Below are positions 12,629 through 24,736 of a stretch of DNA of 64,000 nucleotides, piece by piece. Within the stretch, counting starts at the first letter, position 1. Every line of letters begins with the position of its first letter. Source of the stretch: Podocnemis expansa (taxonomy: Eukaryota > Chordata > Testudines > Podocnemididae); assembly GCA_007922195.1 (NCBI GenBank), contig ML681964.1, forward strand, positions 7,396,445-7,460,444, read 5' to 3'. The notes below the pieces were generated by a model. That model did not search any database. It was not told the origin of the DNA and saw nothing but the letters and a program-made list of their open reading frames with translations. A program made the position numbers and the translations under genes.

Positions 12629-12893
12629 TTGCAAAGGAGCAGCCGTGTTAGTTCACTTCAGCAAAAGAAGCCAGGAGTCCTGGCGGCGCTTCAAGACCAA
12701 ATCGAGTCAAATCCTAGGGTGGCAAGGGACCTCATGAGATCATCTAGCCCAACCCCCTGGGGTTTGAACCCAGGACCTGCTGCGTGTAAAGCAGATGTAT
12801 TAGCCACTACATTATTTGCAGGCAAACTGATTGATCAGGGGATAAATAAATCTGGTCGTTTTTCAGCGCCACAGGACTCCTGGCTGCTTTTGT
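12629..12893. repeat. PLE 3' ends, inverted pair split by a SINE
   Basis: The left arm (12629-12699) carries GGAGCAGCCGTGTTAG and CCAGGAGTCCTGGCGGC, the minus-orientation PLE end. The right arm (12818-12893) carries GATAAATAAATCTGGTCG and GCGCCACAGGACTCCTGG in plus orientation. A tRNA-derived SINE sits between them. Confidence 0.65.
12700..12812 (-). mobile_element. tRNA-Val-derived SINE with CR1-like tail
   Basis: Read on the minus strand, the head (about 12812-12761) folds like a tRNA. The anticodon stem CTGC/GCAG encloses the seven-base loop TTTACAC, giving anticodon TAC (Val). GGGTTCAAACCCC forms the T arm and B box, and TGTAGTGGCTAA is in the A-box position. The tail (about 12758-12709) closely matches the CR1 LINE 3' end (GGGCTAGATGATCTCATGAG). 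A CR1-like tail is how many sauropsid SINEs borrow LINE machinery. A second copy is at 26852-26965. Confidence 0.8.
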
Positions 12894-13247
12894 GCCCCCT
12901 GGTTTCACCACCCTTCTCTCCTTTTCATCTTTCTCTCCACTCCTGCCTGCAGCCATCCCCTCCCTTTGCAAGCATCAGTCCAACTCCTGAAACACAGAGC
13001 CAGAGAAGGGAGCCAAATGTGAATCAGAGAGCAAGACCAATGTAAGGAATTCCCCTCTGGATGCTTGCCTTCCCACGCTGGCCTTGTTTCAGAAGCAAGG
13101 AACAAGACAAGAGGAGCAACATACAGCACAACTCCACGCCAGGAAGGACTGGAGAAGCGGCCCAGTGCCGTCAAGGAACAGTGGTCTGTCTAATATTTAA
13201 AGAGCAAAAGGTTGTTAATTTATAATATTAAGCATTTGTATTTAGCT

Positions 13248-13436
13248 GTCGCATGAGCTTTCGTGGGAGAGCATCCCATTTCATCAGACGCTTTGAAGAG
13301 CTCTTCAAAGCGTCTGACGAAGTGGGATGCTCTCCCACGAAAGCTCACGCGATAAATAAATCTGTTAGTCTTTAAGTGCCACAAGACTCCTTGCTTTTTT
13401 GCTATACTAGACTAACACAGCTGCCCCTTTGGAATG
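13248..13436. repeat. PLE 3' ends as near-perfect palindrome
   Basis: Arms 13248-13300 and 13301-13353 are reverse complements with about three mismatches in 52 bases and no spacer; the centre is GAAGAG/CTCTTC. The right arm continues into TTAGTCTTTAAGTGCCACAA and the outer end GACTAACACAGCTGCCCCTT (to about 13436). Two PLE 3' ends joined tail to tail explain this. The high arm identity suggests a young insertion or arm-to-arm gene conversion. Confidence 0.75.
13314..13342 (+). other. Hammerhead-ribozyme-like core in PLE end
   Basis: CTGACGA (13314-13320) is followed by one A, a 6-bp hairpin GTGGGA/TCCCAC (13322-13327 with 13333-13338) and GAAA (13339-13342). This is the CUGANGA, stem II, GAAA layout of hammerhead ribozymes, which are known in the terminal repeats of Penelope-like elements. 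The A before stem II is extra compared with the standard core. I could not establish stem I, stem III or the cleavage triplet, so activity is unproven. Confidence 0.4.
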
Positions 13437-14220
13437 CATTTAGCTGTGATTGAAACCACAGGGCTCTGCCATGGGCAGCAGAGTTTGATGATATAAACAA
13501 GCTGGGGCATGTCACAGCATCAGGTAACATAAAACACCCCAGATGGCCATAGGTGCTGTAGGAAAATCATGCTGAAAAGTAAAACTAATCAAACTTCCCA
13601 CGTGCAGGCAAGCTTTACATTTAAGACTTGGAGGGGCCAAAATATGAGCGCACATGAAAGAGGTAAGTTCAGGTGTATTACTAATTGTGGTACTGACACA
13701 AATAGGTAAGTGTTTTATTGATAAATCACCCTATTCTCTTTTTCTTGGTATCAAATTTTTTTTAAAGTCTTCCTACCATTCCACATTTTTGTATCATTAC
13801 TGTTTTCTGTTTTAGGTGTAAATCAGGTTACAGTATTAGTCCTAATCAATGGAGATCACAAATATAGATTCAGGAAATGGAACCACTGCTGAGAAGCCTA
13901 AGACTGTAAATACACCTGTCTCTTCCAATCATCAGAAATTCTTCCTACAGTTACAGTGTAAATAAACAATCTTTCTTTCCTTAGAGAGATTAAACTGTTT
14001 TGAAATAATCCGTTTTCATGTTCCAATCTCTGATTTTAAAGTTTCTCCTAGAGATTAAAGGAATTTAAGTAAAATCCCCACCCATGTTTTAAAAAAAAAC
14101 ACTGCAATAAACTACTTCTTGCTACAGTCCTTTTGACTGGTCCCTTGCAACACATGTTCACTTCTGTGCTTAACAATCTGCTCCACTTTGTAAGTAGCTG
14201 TAATGGTCTGATTAAATTTC

Positions 14221-14330
14221 TCAGGTCTGAACAGCCCTGTGTAGCTCAAAAGCTAGTTTTGTCTCTTCCACCAACAGAAATTGGTCCAATAAAATATATT
14301 ATCTCACCCATTTTTTCTCTTACATTGTAC
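14221..14330 (+). repeat. Decayed PLE-type 3' end, second subfamily
   Basis: CTGAACAGCCCTGTGTAGCTC, then AAAAGCTAG, CCACCAACAGAAATTGGTCC and AATAAAATATATTATCTCAC match the family of the inverted repeat at 8764-8841. The layout again looks like CTGANNA, hairpin (GCTC side), AAAA. It is more diverged than the 13.3 kb copy. Confidence 0.5.
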
Positions 14331-17094
14331 ATGAACAGTTGTGGTTTTTCTGTTCCTGCTAAGGAACCCACTGAGAGAAGCTCTTCAAATAAACTAAGAG
14401 CAGGGCCAGCTACCTGTATGCCCTAGATAAATTCTTAGAGGTCTGGTAGAGAAGCACTCAACAGATCATTATGGCATAAATCACCTTTTAAGCAATGCAC
14501 CTTCTCTTCAAATGACAATGTTATCATGATGAAAGGCCACTGACTGGGCTGCCCACTCTCGTTCCATACAATATCAGGAATCACTTTTCTTACAGCACCT
14601 GGCTGTGGTCTTTCTTCTTACATAGCAGGATGGACCTCCTAAGCCTAACCATGGAGATACAAAGCAGATTTTCAATTTTCACACTGAGGTCCTTTAGCAC
14701 TGCTCGGATGGTTTAAGCGTACTTTAAAATATGCATTGATGATTTTCTGAAAATATGACATGGGTTGGAAATGTGCTCAGCTGATTCTATTGGGTACCAC
14801 AACTATAGGGGTCCCAGAATGTTGGCGGGCACAAGCCTGTGGCTAAAAGCCATTCCCCCAGGTGAATGAGAGAAGGTCTTGAGTCCCCAGCTGATTTAAG
14901 GACTCTGTGAATTCTGAGTCCAGTCTCCATGCACTACACTCCAGTGAGTTTCAGTCACAGCCTTGCAGAGCCACAGAATAGAAGGCATGAAATCCCAGTA
15001 CCCTTAAAATCAGTGGGAATAGGATGGGATACATAATCATACATAGAACAAGAAGGTGTTAATGAGAGCATTGTGAACCCAATACCCCCGCAAAGTATCA
15101 AGCCTAGAGAGAGGGGATACAAGAGGAAAAGACCAGCACAGGCTACCTTGTGAAGGAAGGGCCGGTTTGGAGTGGAATCTAACCAGATTCCTGCCTTACA
15201 TGCCAAACAACATCATCAAATTAAATCTGGGAGATCTGAGGTAGCACTCAGTTTGCTAATAATACTCATCTGGATGAGTATGTTACTGTGTATGACTCTG
15301 GAAACACATAGTGTTTAAATTGCAATTGCTGATCACCGTGAACATAAGGGAACATATACAGGTGAGTGCTGAAGGAGGGATATTCCCTGGATTGCTTGGG
15401 TGAACATGTGATTGTCACCTTAGTGATGCAGCTGTGCTGGGTATGTGGCAGCTATAATCCCAGTTGATAGCAGCACAGTGTTGCTTAGTACCACTTCTTA
15501 TCCCATCAATGTTAACATCTTCCACTGGGTGTGTTGGAGTGCGGGTCGGCTTGTTTGTGCTTGTGCTTGCCTCCTGTCATGAATGGGGCCAACAAACAGA
15601 TCATGAGGTCCATTGATCCCTCTGCTTCCCTCTCCTAACCTAAAGCAATAGATACCCAAGAGAGGGAATGTGGAGACACGGACCAAGCACGAAAGGGGGT
15701 GTTGCTGTTGCAGGAAAAACATTTTAAACTGAGAGTTGGACATTTTTTGCTTGTAAATAGGAGCAGCAGGAGACTTGGTCAGTAGGCTGCCTGGAGGGAT
15801 GGACCAGCAGGTACTAGAGCCCAAACCAAGACTCTTCAGGGTTGGAGCTTCCTTGGGGTAGGTAGGCCTGATGCAGGACCTTTGTTGTTTCATTTCTTTT
15901 TATAACTGGGTTTGGCTGCCCTCTTTTCTGGGACTTGCAGATGAGTGAGCCAGAGCAGAAATTGGGAGGAAGGCTTAGCTGTAGGTCACAGTAGGCCACA
16001 GCTCATGAATACAACAAAGGGTCTGAACTAACAGACCTCCTCTGCTCTACGCTGGGGTCCCAAGACCGGAGCCCAGAGTAGAGGGCAAGCCTGGTTTCCC
16101 CTTTTGGCCTTCTGAAGGCAGGGATCCAATGATCCTGGAGTCAAGGGCTGATAGGCCCCAAAAGCCTAACTTTGAACTGAACCTTCAGCATGACACTGCC
16201 AGACCATTAGCGTATTGGATTTAGGCTTGTTCAGCAGGGCAAGGAGGGCCAAGTCTCAGGAACAGGTGGCTCCCTTCAATGTTGCAGCAGCTGTGCCGAG
16301 GGATGCAAAGGAGTAGGAAAATGTGTGGATGCCTAGCCCAGCCATAGCAGCGTGCACCTGTAGTTAGCAGACTTTTACACAGGGAGTTTTGCCATTTACA
16401 CCAATGAGGCCTGGATTTCACCTAGGAAAAAGCTACCTTTGACCTCTGTAACTCTTGTCCCTACATCAGATGTTGGAAATGAGACACAGAGAATCAGGCA
16501 CAATATTATTCCATCGGTGTCTAACTGCTGGCTCCGGAAGCATTGAAGGACTACTGTGTTAAGAATAAAATTTGTTTTGGATTATGAATTGGCAGTGTGT
16601 TCCCTGAGCTATGCCCTGCAATTTTTAAGTGTAAGTTTTTTAATGTGACTAAGCAGTGTAAACAATCTGCACCAAAATATTGATTTTGGCCTTTTGAAAT
16701 AATGGTTGGCCCTCAGACAGCGAAGGTTGGTTACCAGTGTGTTATTCTATATGCTTTAGAAAACTTCTGTAATTTGTTAATGTGTAGGGTGAAATCCTGG
16801 CCCTTTTGAAGTCAGTGTCAAAATTTCCTATAATGGATTTCACTCATAATGCTGGAATGAGGAGATACACAGATAAAATGTTTTCTGTTCAGTTTTCTGT
16901 GGTTTTTAACAACCAACACTAGAACACTGGCACACAGTGAACAGCTTTAGTTTTGATGTGTGATAAAAGTTTACAGCTTCCTGAGGTAGGGACACCATAG
17001 TTAATATCATACAAGGGTGGAGTCTGCTGCTGTAAGTGTTTAAGCTACATGTTGTTGAATTAAAGACCCTTCTGTTAAGGTTTTTTTAATTTAA

Positions 17095-17300
17095 AAAAGC
17101 TTCTGTGAATATGTCTACACAGAGATGAAAAGCCCAGGACTGGCCTGGGTCAGCTGATATGGGCTGGAAGGATTTGGGCTCTGGGGCTGAAAAATCAGTG
17201 TAAATGTTCAGGCTTGGCTTGGAGCATGAGATCTATCTAGGATCCTGTGAGATGAAGCATTTGAGTAGCCTCTGGGCTTTGGCCCTGAGAGGCTGCTCAG
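17095..17300. repeat. MITE fragment (TGTCTACAC type)
   Basis: ATATGTCTACACAGAGATGA starts a block of GGGCT, GGCTTGG and GGGCTGAAAAATCAG motifs typical of a common turtle MITE with GGGCT-rich arms and a TGTCTACAC end. The right terminus is not clear. Confidence 0.4.
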
Positions 17301-20300
17301 CCAAGTGGGCATAGTAGCTCACTGTGTCCCTTTTTCCTAGCTGTGGGCCTGTGCTGAGAGGCTGAGATTAGAAAAGAGGTCTGCAGCTGGTGGCTCGACT
17401 GCCCCCTTGCAGCTCTAGGTTCTGCCCCACCCCACCGCTGGGGGACCCTGTGGCTGGCACCCTGGCATCACTCCCTCCAGCCCCCCACCAGGAGGCTACA
17501 CTCACTGCGGCTCTCAAAACACTTGGTTATTGAAGGAATTTTAAAAATGGATCTTCTCATCTTTTCAGTTGCCGATCCCTGGATTAGACCAAGGATTGAA
17601 GTAGGAACCTCTAGAGTAGCTCTATGTTACCCAAGGTTTCCCCTCCTACTGCTAGTTGCATGAATCTTTTACACTGTTGGAACAACTAAAGCAGCCAAAA
17701 TAGACCACGGGTTCTGGCCACTATGTATTTCCTCCCCTCCCCCCCCACACTTTATTTTTCCTACCTCTTTCCAATTTGTTTTCTCCAAATCTGTCTCTCT
17801 GGTCCCCATGATATTTTGTTGCTTTTGTTGCCACTTGGCTGAACTCTGCTGTCTGTGCTGGCAACTGTAAAGTGAAATTTACAAGAATTCTCATCTCCGA
17901 AGCAATGAGACAGCAATTCAGAGATCAAGATTCTTACTCATTGCTAGCACAGAGTGGAATGCAGCAGACCAACTGGGAAAAATCTCAGGGCAGTACCAAC
18001 CACAGAAATAATATTAGATGTTCAATTTAATTTCATGAATTGTGATTGCTAAAAAAGTCACATTTGAAATCAAAAACAGGCCTTGTTGTATCCTGAACAG
18101 TGGCAACTCTGTACTATCTCAAAACTATTTTAAGCAAAGTATTTTCCTAGCATCCTACAGGAAAATTAATTTTATGGTCATGGAAACAAGTTATTACTAG
18201 CTTGTCTTCATTATTGGTTCTGTAACAAGAAAGAGACCCAGTGGATTAGATTGTACTTGTTTATTTCAATCTGTTGAAACCACTAAATATGAAGATAGAT
18301 TTAAGTCCCATGTGGAAGTCTACAATCCTTTTTTCTTCCACTACCTCCTACAAAATCAAGACTGTTTAGCTGCTCTCCCTTGTCTATGCTCTAAAGCAGC
18401 TTCCACTATCATTTAAGTGGAACCAGAAGAAAAAACTAGAACAATCATAGTGTGGAATCAGGAATCCTCATAGTTCTCAAATGATTGTATCATCCTGGAT
18501 TCAAAGGAATAAAGATAAAGCATATAAGGAATGAGTAAGGATGAGAAGGTAAGAATAACGTGCTTCTGCATTCTTAATAAAATCCTGACTTTTTTTCTGT
18601 AAGGCAGGAAACAAATTACTACTTGGTGTCAGAAGTGGATGCTTGTTTCTTCATTCTAGTTTAAAGCCTCTCTGAAGATAATTATAGAGGATAATACCAG
18701 GGTAGGTTAAAAACAGAAACTGTTAACTGATATTTAAAAAATAATCTCTTCTAGCTGCTACAGTGCAAACTTCTATTTCCAAAACCATTCAAATGCAGTG
18801 GTCTGCAAACATAAAAACACTCTCTGTATTGGCTATATAATTCTGAGGTGGGAGAAAATATTGAGAGGTCATTCTAGATAAATCAGTCAGTGTTTCTGTC
18901 TGTTTCCCAATTCCTGTACTTTTGTACTGGCTTCAAAACCTCTTTAACCACATGATCAAGACTTGGGGTTTTGTTTTTGTTTTTTTTAAATCGAAGATGG
19001 ATGAAAGACAGAACAGCTATTAGTTCTTCTACCCATGGAGAATAACATGGTCCTGGTGGAAGCCTAACAGCTGTTTGTGTCATGTTTGAAAAGACACCAC
19101 ATAGAATGGAGATAGTTCCAGAGGAAATGGACTAAACAGGGAGCTTGTAGCAAAGGAGAGCAAGACTCAAACCACATTTATCCAGGGCAGATCAGGAGAG
19201 GGCAAAAGGAAGCAAAACTAAGAATCAACACCCAGTTATGCTTCCCTCATTTTCTGCTTGGCTGTAGCTTGAGGAGAAGAAGGTTGAGATACCAAAAGAC
19301 ACCAAAAGTTTCCAGTAGGAGAGCTGAACATAGTTAAAAAATGTCAAGGGACCATAATCAATGCTTTCAAAACAGATTGTGTGCTCTACCTTTCTTCCTT
19401 GGTGCTACTCAGGTAGTGTAAAGGGAACAGAAATTACCCACAAGTTCTCTGCTGGGGATTCCCCTAGAGAAAGGGAAGTTCCCAGCAACATGAGGCAGTA
19501 TAGCCAGAGCTTACAACCCTTCCCTGCTGATACTGGCACAACAGGGCCATTGAAGGTGGGCAAAGGTGAACTGGGGCTGGGAAAGAGAAGTGGCAGGAAT
19601 TCAGTAATTGCAGCTGTCCCCACTGATGTACTCTGGATTGGGGACTGCAACCACCTGGTGTAAGATACAGTTGGCATCAGCTGCTTTAGCCGCATGCCTG
19701 GGTTATAGCTAAGCAGAGAATGAGGGAACCACATTGATTATTGTTGATTTTTGCTTTTGCCTCTTGCCCTTTTCTGGCCTTCCCAGGATAAGTGTGGCGT
19801 GAGTGCTGCTGTCCTTTGCTACCTGCTCCCTTAGGAACAGGTAGAACCCATCAAACTCTTTTTCTGTTCTCCCTTCTTGATTTCCCATAGCCTACTTCTG
19901 GGAAGCAGGAAACAGAGGAACCAGAACTTTTCTCTCCTCCTTCCCTGGCAATACAGCAGTTGGCTTGTAGAGCCATTGGAGCAGCTGCAGCAGGGAAGGG
20001 ACGGCAACCCCACAGAATTCTATTAAGTTGCATCATGGCTGTTCTGGGGCCTGCCGGGGAAGTAGTAGGCAATGGTTTCTACTACCTCCTCATAGTGATG
20101 GGGCTGATTCAGATATTTCAGTTAAAAAATTGAAATTTGTGGCTCAGGGAAACACATTTTCTCTTTACAAATAAAAGCACAGCTTTTCTTTTTTTATATA
20201 TAGGTACCCTCAAAGGCCACAATTTAGTAGTGCCCCTTTAAGCCCCAGAAGTAGACCCCTGGCTATCAATAGGACCTATACTGTGGAAAATGAATTCATA

Positions 20301-20755
20301 CCAGGTCTACTATACTAAGGCTTGGTCAGGTATGATGCAATGCTCATGTCTTGGTTTAAGACCAGATACTTGACTACAAGCCTAGAAGAAAAAGGAGATA
20401 GCATATTTCTTGTGGCCTGTGGCAGTTTGGTTTGAAAATGAGGTCATAATATTAAATGGGCTACAAAGAAGTATTGTGTTGGGTGGGATTTGAGAGAATA
20501 AAGAAGCCTGTTTTTCATATTAAAAAATATTCTGGAACTTGATCCACATCGTGTCTTTGTGATACTTGGATGCACCTGAAATTCTGCGAGGTTACTCAAA
20601 GGCAACATAGAATACGAAGTGAGAGCATATTTTAATTTCAAATCAGATAAAAGAACTTCCTAAGATACTCCTTTTTTAATTGTTGCTGATCTCTGTAACT
20701 AAGTTTAGGCTCACCTAGCTATACTGTACTTACTGCAATGGTTTAAATTAGCTAA

Positions 20756-20880
20756 GGCTGATTCTCCTTCACATTTGCACCTTGTATAGCCACTTCCACC
20801 CATGCAAAGTGGCTGTAAAACACTAATGCATTTTACATTTATGTTGCACAGGTGGAAGTTAGTAGTGAATCTGGCCCACC
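20756..20880. repeat. Old inverted-repeat element
   Basis: GGCTGATTCTCC at the left and GAATCTGGCCC at the right, with TTGCACC/TGTTGCACAGGTGG and GCATTTTACATTT in the interior, form loosely complementary arms. I recognise the terminal words from a common ancient sauropsid repeat but cannot name the family. Confidence 0.4.
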
Positions 20881-21867
20881 CTGTTAAGGTGATTTTAATT
20901 TTCTACTTTATGCAGAGCTTAAGGGGCTGAATCATTTAAGGAATGTTTAGTGCTTACTCAGATCTCCTGGGAAGTCCTCTGACTTCTAGATTTTAGTTAC
21001 AGGGTCGAAACAGTAAAAGAAAATTCTGAATAATGAAAGTAGCAGACTCGCTGTAAAACTTGATAGTTGTACAGTGTCTGAGATATCCAAGTATCTAAAT
21101 CAACCCAAATGAGATTAAGATGCCTGATATTGCAAATGAAGTGCCACTTACTGTGAAGATTTCTTTTCCTTAAAAGTTCCTGAAGCATCATATTAATGGA
21201 AATGGTTTCAATAACCATTTATTTTTGAATAAGAGTGTTATTGTGACTAAATACACTGACAGAATGTAACTCTGAATCTCACAATTTCTAATTTCAGTTA
21301 ATATACCTGTCAGATTGTAATGTACTGTATAGCGTTGTTGTCTAGATATGGAGCAATGTTATCTTTACAAATCCTATTTGGAAAAGCAGAAGACATGATT
21401 TCCAGGAATGTCTACCAGTTCAGATGTATGATTATGATATTCTGCAATCAGCCCGCCACAGTTTATTATTCTTTTGAGACAAGAGAAGATATCATTTGTT
21501 AGTGGAAGAATTTCTACAATAGTTTTGCACTTCTCTGAATCTCCAGATTTGACTGCACTGCTTTACTTGCCTAGAGTTCCCTAGTGCAGTAGAGACCAGC
21601 TAAATGGTTTGCGGCATTACATCTCCCATGAGGTGAAATGCCACAATAGCTGTGAATATCGCAGCTGCTTGCACATCTGCTTACTGAGTTCAAGAATATA
21701 AAACAATGGACCAGAAATTGGCTGGCAATTTAAATATAATGGGCCAGTCCTTGCTGGCAGTTAAGAAACTGCTGGTCAGAGCCCAGAAGGTGAGATAAAC
21801 ACATGTGGACTATCTATATATTTTCTCCCACTTCTCTGTACTCAAAGAATGGTGTATATTCCTAGTA

Positions 21868-21939
21868 GGTTCTGATCCAAAACCTATTGAAATCAATGGA
21901 ACTATTCCCATTGACATTAATGGGCTTTGGATTGGGTCC
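21868..21939. repeat. Short palindromic MITE
   Basis: Arms CTGATCCAAAACCTATTGAA and its near reverse complement (CATTAATGGGCTTTGGATTG side) face each other around CTATTC. The same CAATGG...CTTTGGATC palindrome recurs at 48381-48440, which supports a dispersed family. Confidence 0.55.
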
Positions 21940-22560
21940 TAACTGCCACTGTAAAATCTTTTATCGATGCTATAATTTTTTTGCCACATAAGTATTTTAA
22001 TAAAACAGACATTAATACACTGACTAGGGAATATGACCCTTGAATTGTATGTTTCTTTTGAAACCCTAATAAGAGTACATTTTCTGACATCAGAATTCAG
22101 GTTTTCTTCATTTCTGCCCCAAACCACCATCACATTGTACAGGAAAAAACAGAGAACAGTGCAAAACAGTATGGTTTCCCTGTTGAGGGCTAGAGATGAA
22201 CATTTTCTTTGCTACTGATTCATAAAAAGTCCACCCCTTCAAGTATGACTTTGGGTTTAAATATCAAAATTCAAACCAAATTTAGTCAGAAGCATCAAAT
22301 ATAATCCATTTTCATATACTCTACATCTTTGGTTACCAAGCCACATATTTGGCCAAGATTGCTCAATCTTGGGTATAGCTTCACTCTAAAAGTTCATGAA
22401 TGTCACAACAAGCCTGTTAACAAAGCTGGACTGAGGCTTGAATTTGTATTGAAACCCAAAACCAGGCTACTTTCTTGTGGTTTCAGGTTGTGCGGTGAAC
22501 ACTGTAGAGAAGGAATGGTCTTTACCATTAAGCACCGGAGGTGGAGAGGTAGGTAGGTAG

Positions 22561-22685
22561 ACTGTGTGACCTCAGACGACTCACTTAATTGCTTTCTTCC
22601 TCAGTTTCTCCTTCACAAAGCAGAAATAATAATACCCAGTTCCTAATTAATTGATGTGTGTAAAGGACTTTGATAGCACTTTCAA
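22561..22685 (+). mobile_element. MIR SINE, 3' half
   Basis: GTGTGACCTCAGACGACTCA, CCTCAGTTTCTCCTTC, AAATAATAATACCCAGTTCC and TGTAAAGGACTTTGATAGCA follow the MIR consensus in order. MIR is an ancient tRNA-derived CORE-SINE found across amniotes. Confidence 0.7.
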
Positions 22686-24613
22686 CTCAAGGTCCAAAGT
22701 ATAATTATTAACATTTTTGAAAATGAAAGTGAACAGCATTGCTTTACTTTCAGTTTCCAGAGCATAGTTGCAAAGCCAAACTGTGCTACACTTTTCACTC
22801 CAGGAATGGGGGGAATGAATATCTGAGATCACCAGTGACAGTTTGTATTTTCAGTAACAACCATGCATGCACTTTCAGAAATGTTATAGGAATGCAGAAA
22901 TCCCAAGTAAGTGGGCTAAACATCAAATGATAATGTACTATTCAAGAGCCCCTCAACCCAAGAGGTAGATCATAAGCCTGAGCTAAGACTCCCCAGTTTT
23001 GCTCCTGATTCCTTTCAGAACTTCCCAGGACTCAAAGAGACTGTTTCATAATGTAGAAATATTCTCCCCTGCAAGGAGCTGAACCGCAGAGCCATAACCC
23101 TGTCTCCTTATCCAATCCTTTGTGACACTTTGCACCCCCTGGAGAGGTCTGGAGAGAGCAGCCCCTGATCAACTCTGAACATAGGCCCTGCAGTTGTAGC
23201 TGGTCACTAAAAAGCATTGGGAACAGTAGGGAAAGTCCTTACACTCTGTGCCCTGCACATCTGTGGAAGGGTCAGCCACACTCTGGCCTTAAAGAATTGA
23301 GTGTCTAAGCAGAATGAAATAGGTTATTATGATGTACACAGAATCTGTTTGATCATTTTCACAAAACAGATAATGCATTATATTTTTGACTTGTCTGTCA
23401 ATTTCTGGTCTTATTTATTTACTTGGTGATGAATGGCTTTCAGTAGCTGCAATGAGGTTCTCTTTTTGCTCACTAAGTCAAGAAGAATGATGTATTTGGG
23501 TGTTCTCAACTTAAAAAAAAAACTAAACAAACTGAGGAAAGTGTAGAAGAGTTGTGCTAAGGAGAAATATACTGTGATGAATAACAGGAGTGAGGACTGA
23601 CTCTAGACCAAATGGCACCCCAGGCAAGGAGTGTCTTCAGCATCATCCCCTCCCCCCACCTTCATTTGTTAAACTTTTGAATACCTTATTTTTTATTGCA
23701 TTTGTAGCTCATTTCACAACTTTGATGCATGATTTGCATGCATGATTTATCTCTGTCATACAAGGTAATAAATTAGCATGCTAGGATGTGTACATTTGCA
23801 TTTATTCATGTCATATATAAGCAAATAAATTATTTCCTCTAAGCTTATAAAAAACTTTTTAATTTTAAGAATAACTGAAATGTGCTAAGGTCAAGAAACT
23901 GAAATGTGCATCAGCATTTGGGTGGTCAGTATTAAATAGTGTTACAGTAGATGACAGTCTTAGAATGTTAACTCTAGTCTTTTAGTTCAAAAGGTCACTG
24001 GCATCTCTTTAAATATGTCCGTTATTAATCACTACTTACACTCTTCAAGTCTTAAAACCCAAGTACACTTTCACAATTACACTATAAAACAAGGTTCACA
24101 ATATTGCAGTGGGGCTTTTACTTCAGTTCAGTTCATTTTTATACATCACTGACTGACTGACTGACATCTGGCTCTTCATATACCCATGAGGGCCTGGCTG
24201 ACAAGATTCTAGGAGGTTTGAGGAAAATACAGTTCTCAGAAAGTATGAAACGTTCCATGAGATTCTACAAAGGTCTTCAATGACTACAAGATCTCTTGCC
24301 TGAGTAGGAACGGCTAATTTAGACCCCATCATTTTATATGTATAGTTGGGATTATGTTTTCCAAAGTGCTCGTTATTTCTTTCCCCATTTCCTTTCCAGT
24401 CACACTTCCGTCTTACCTTCATATCCCTTCTTTTCCATTATTCCTCCACACCAACAACCACCTCAGCCCTTTGTTGGCTGTCTACTTCTCCTCCTACTTT
24501 TACCTATTTTTGCTTTCTTTTGCTGCTTCCTGCCCCTTTGCCAGCCACTTTCTTTCTAATGACTCCTTTTCTACCTCCTAGCTCAACCCCTTGCTTGTAT
24601 TACTATGCAAAAG

Positions 24614-24736
24614 TGTGTGAAACTTGGATTGTAGGCATTTTGGGGCAGAAACTGTCTTTTTCTTCTGGGCTTATAGAAAATGATGTCATAGTCCATGACT
24701 AGGGCTTCTAGGCACTACAGTAAGAGAAATAACAAC
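24614..24736 (+). repeat. Ancient amniote repeat, LINE 3' end type
   Basis: ATTGTAGGCATTTTGGGGCA, AAACTGTCTTTTTCTTCTGG, and GTCCATGACTAGGGCTTCTA with GGCACTACAGTAA match a dispersed repeat I know from turtles and birds, probably a LINE 3' end. A reverse-orientation relative is near 47843-47935. Confidence 0.5.

Noticed and set aside
11624..12634. 336-codon minus-strand ORF
   Set aside because: It lies in the CpG island, where AT-rich stops are scarce. Its product is low-complexity Pro/Ala/Arg/Ser with a Ser-Leu run from the CT tract, and it conflicts with the proposed splice donor and leader of UBE2E2.
24354..24702. Overlapping leucine/phenylalanine-rich ORFs resembling membrane proteins
   Set aside because: Three frames of one CT-rich stretch are open at once; the hydrophobicity comes from base composition.
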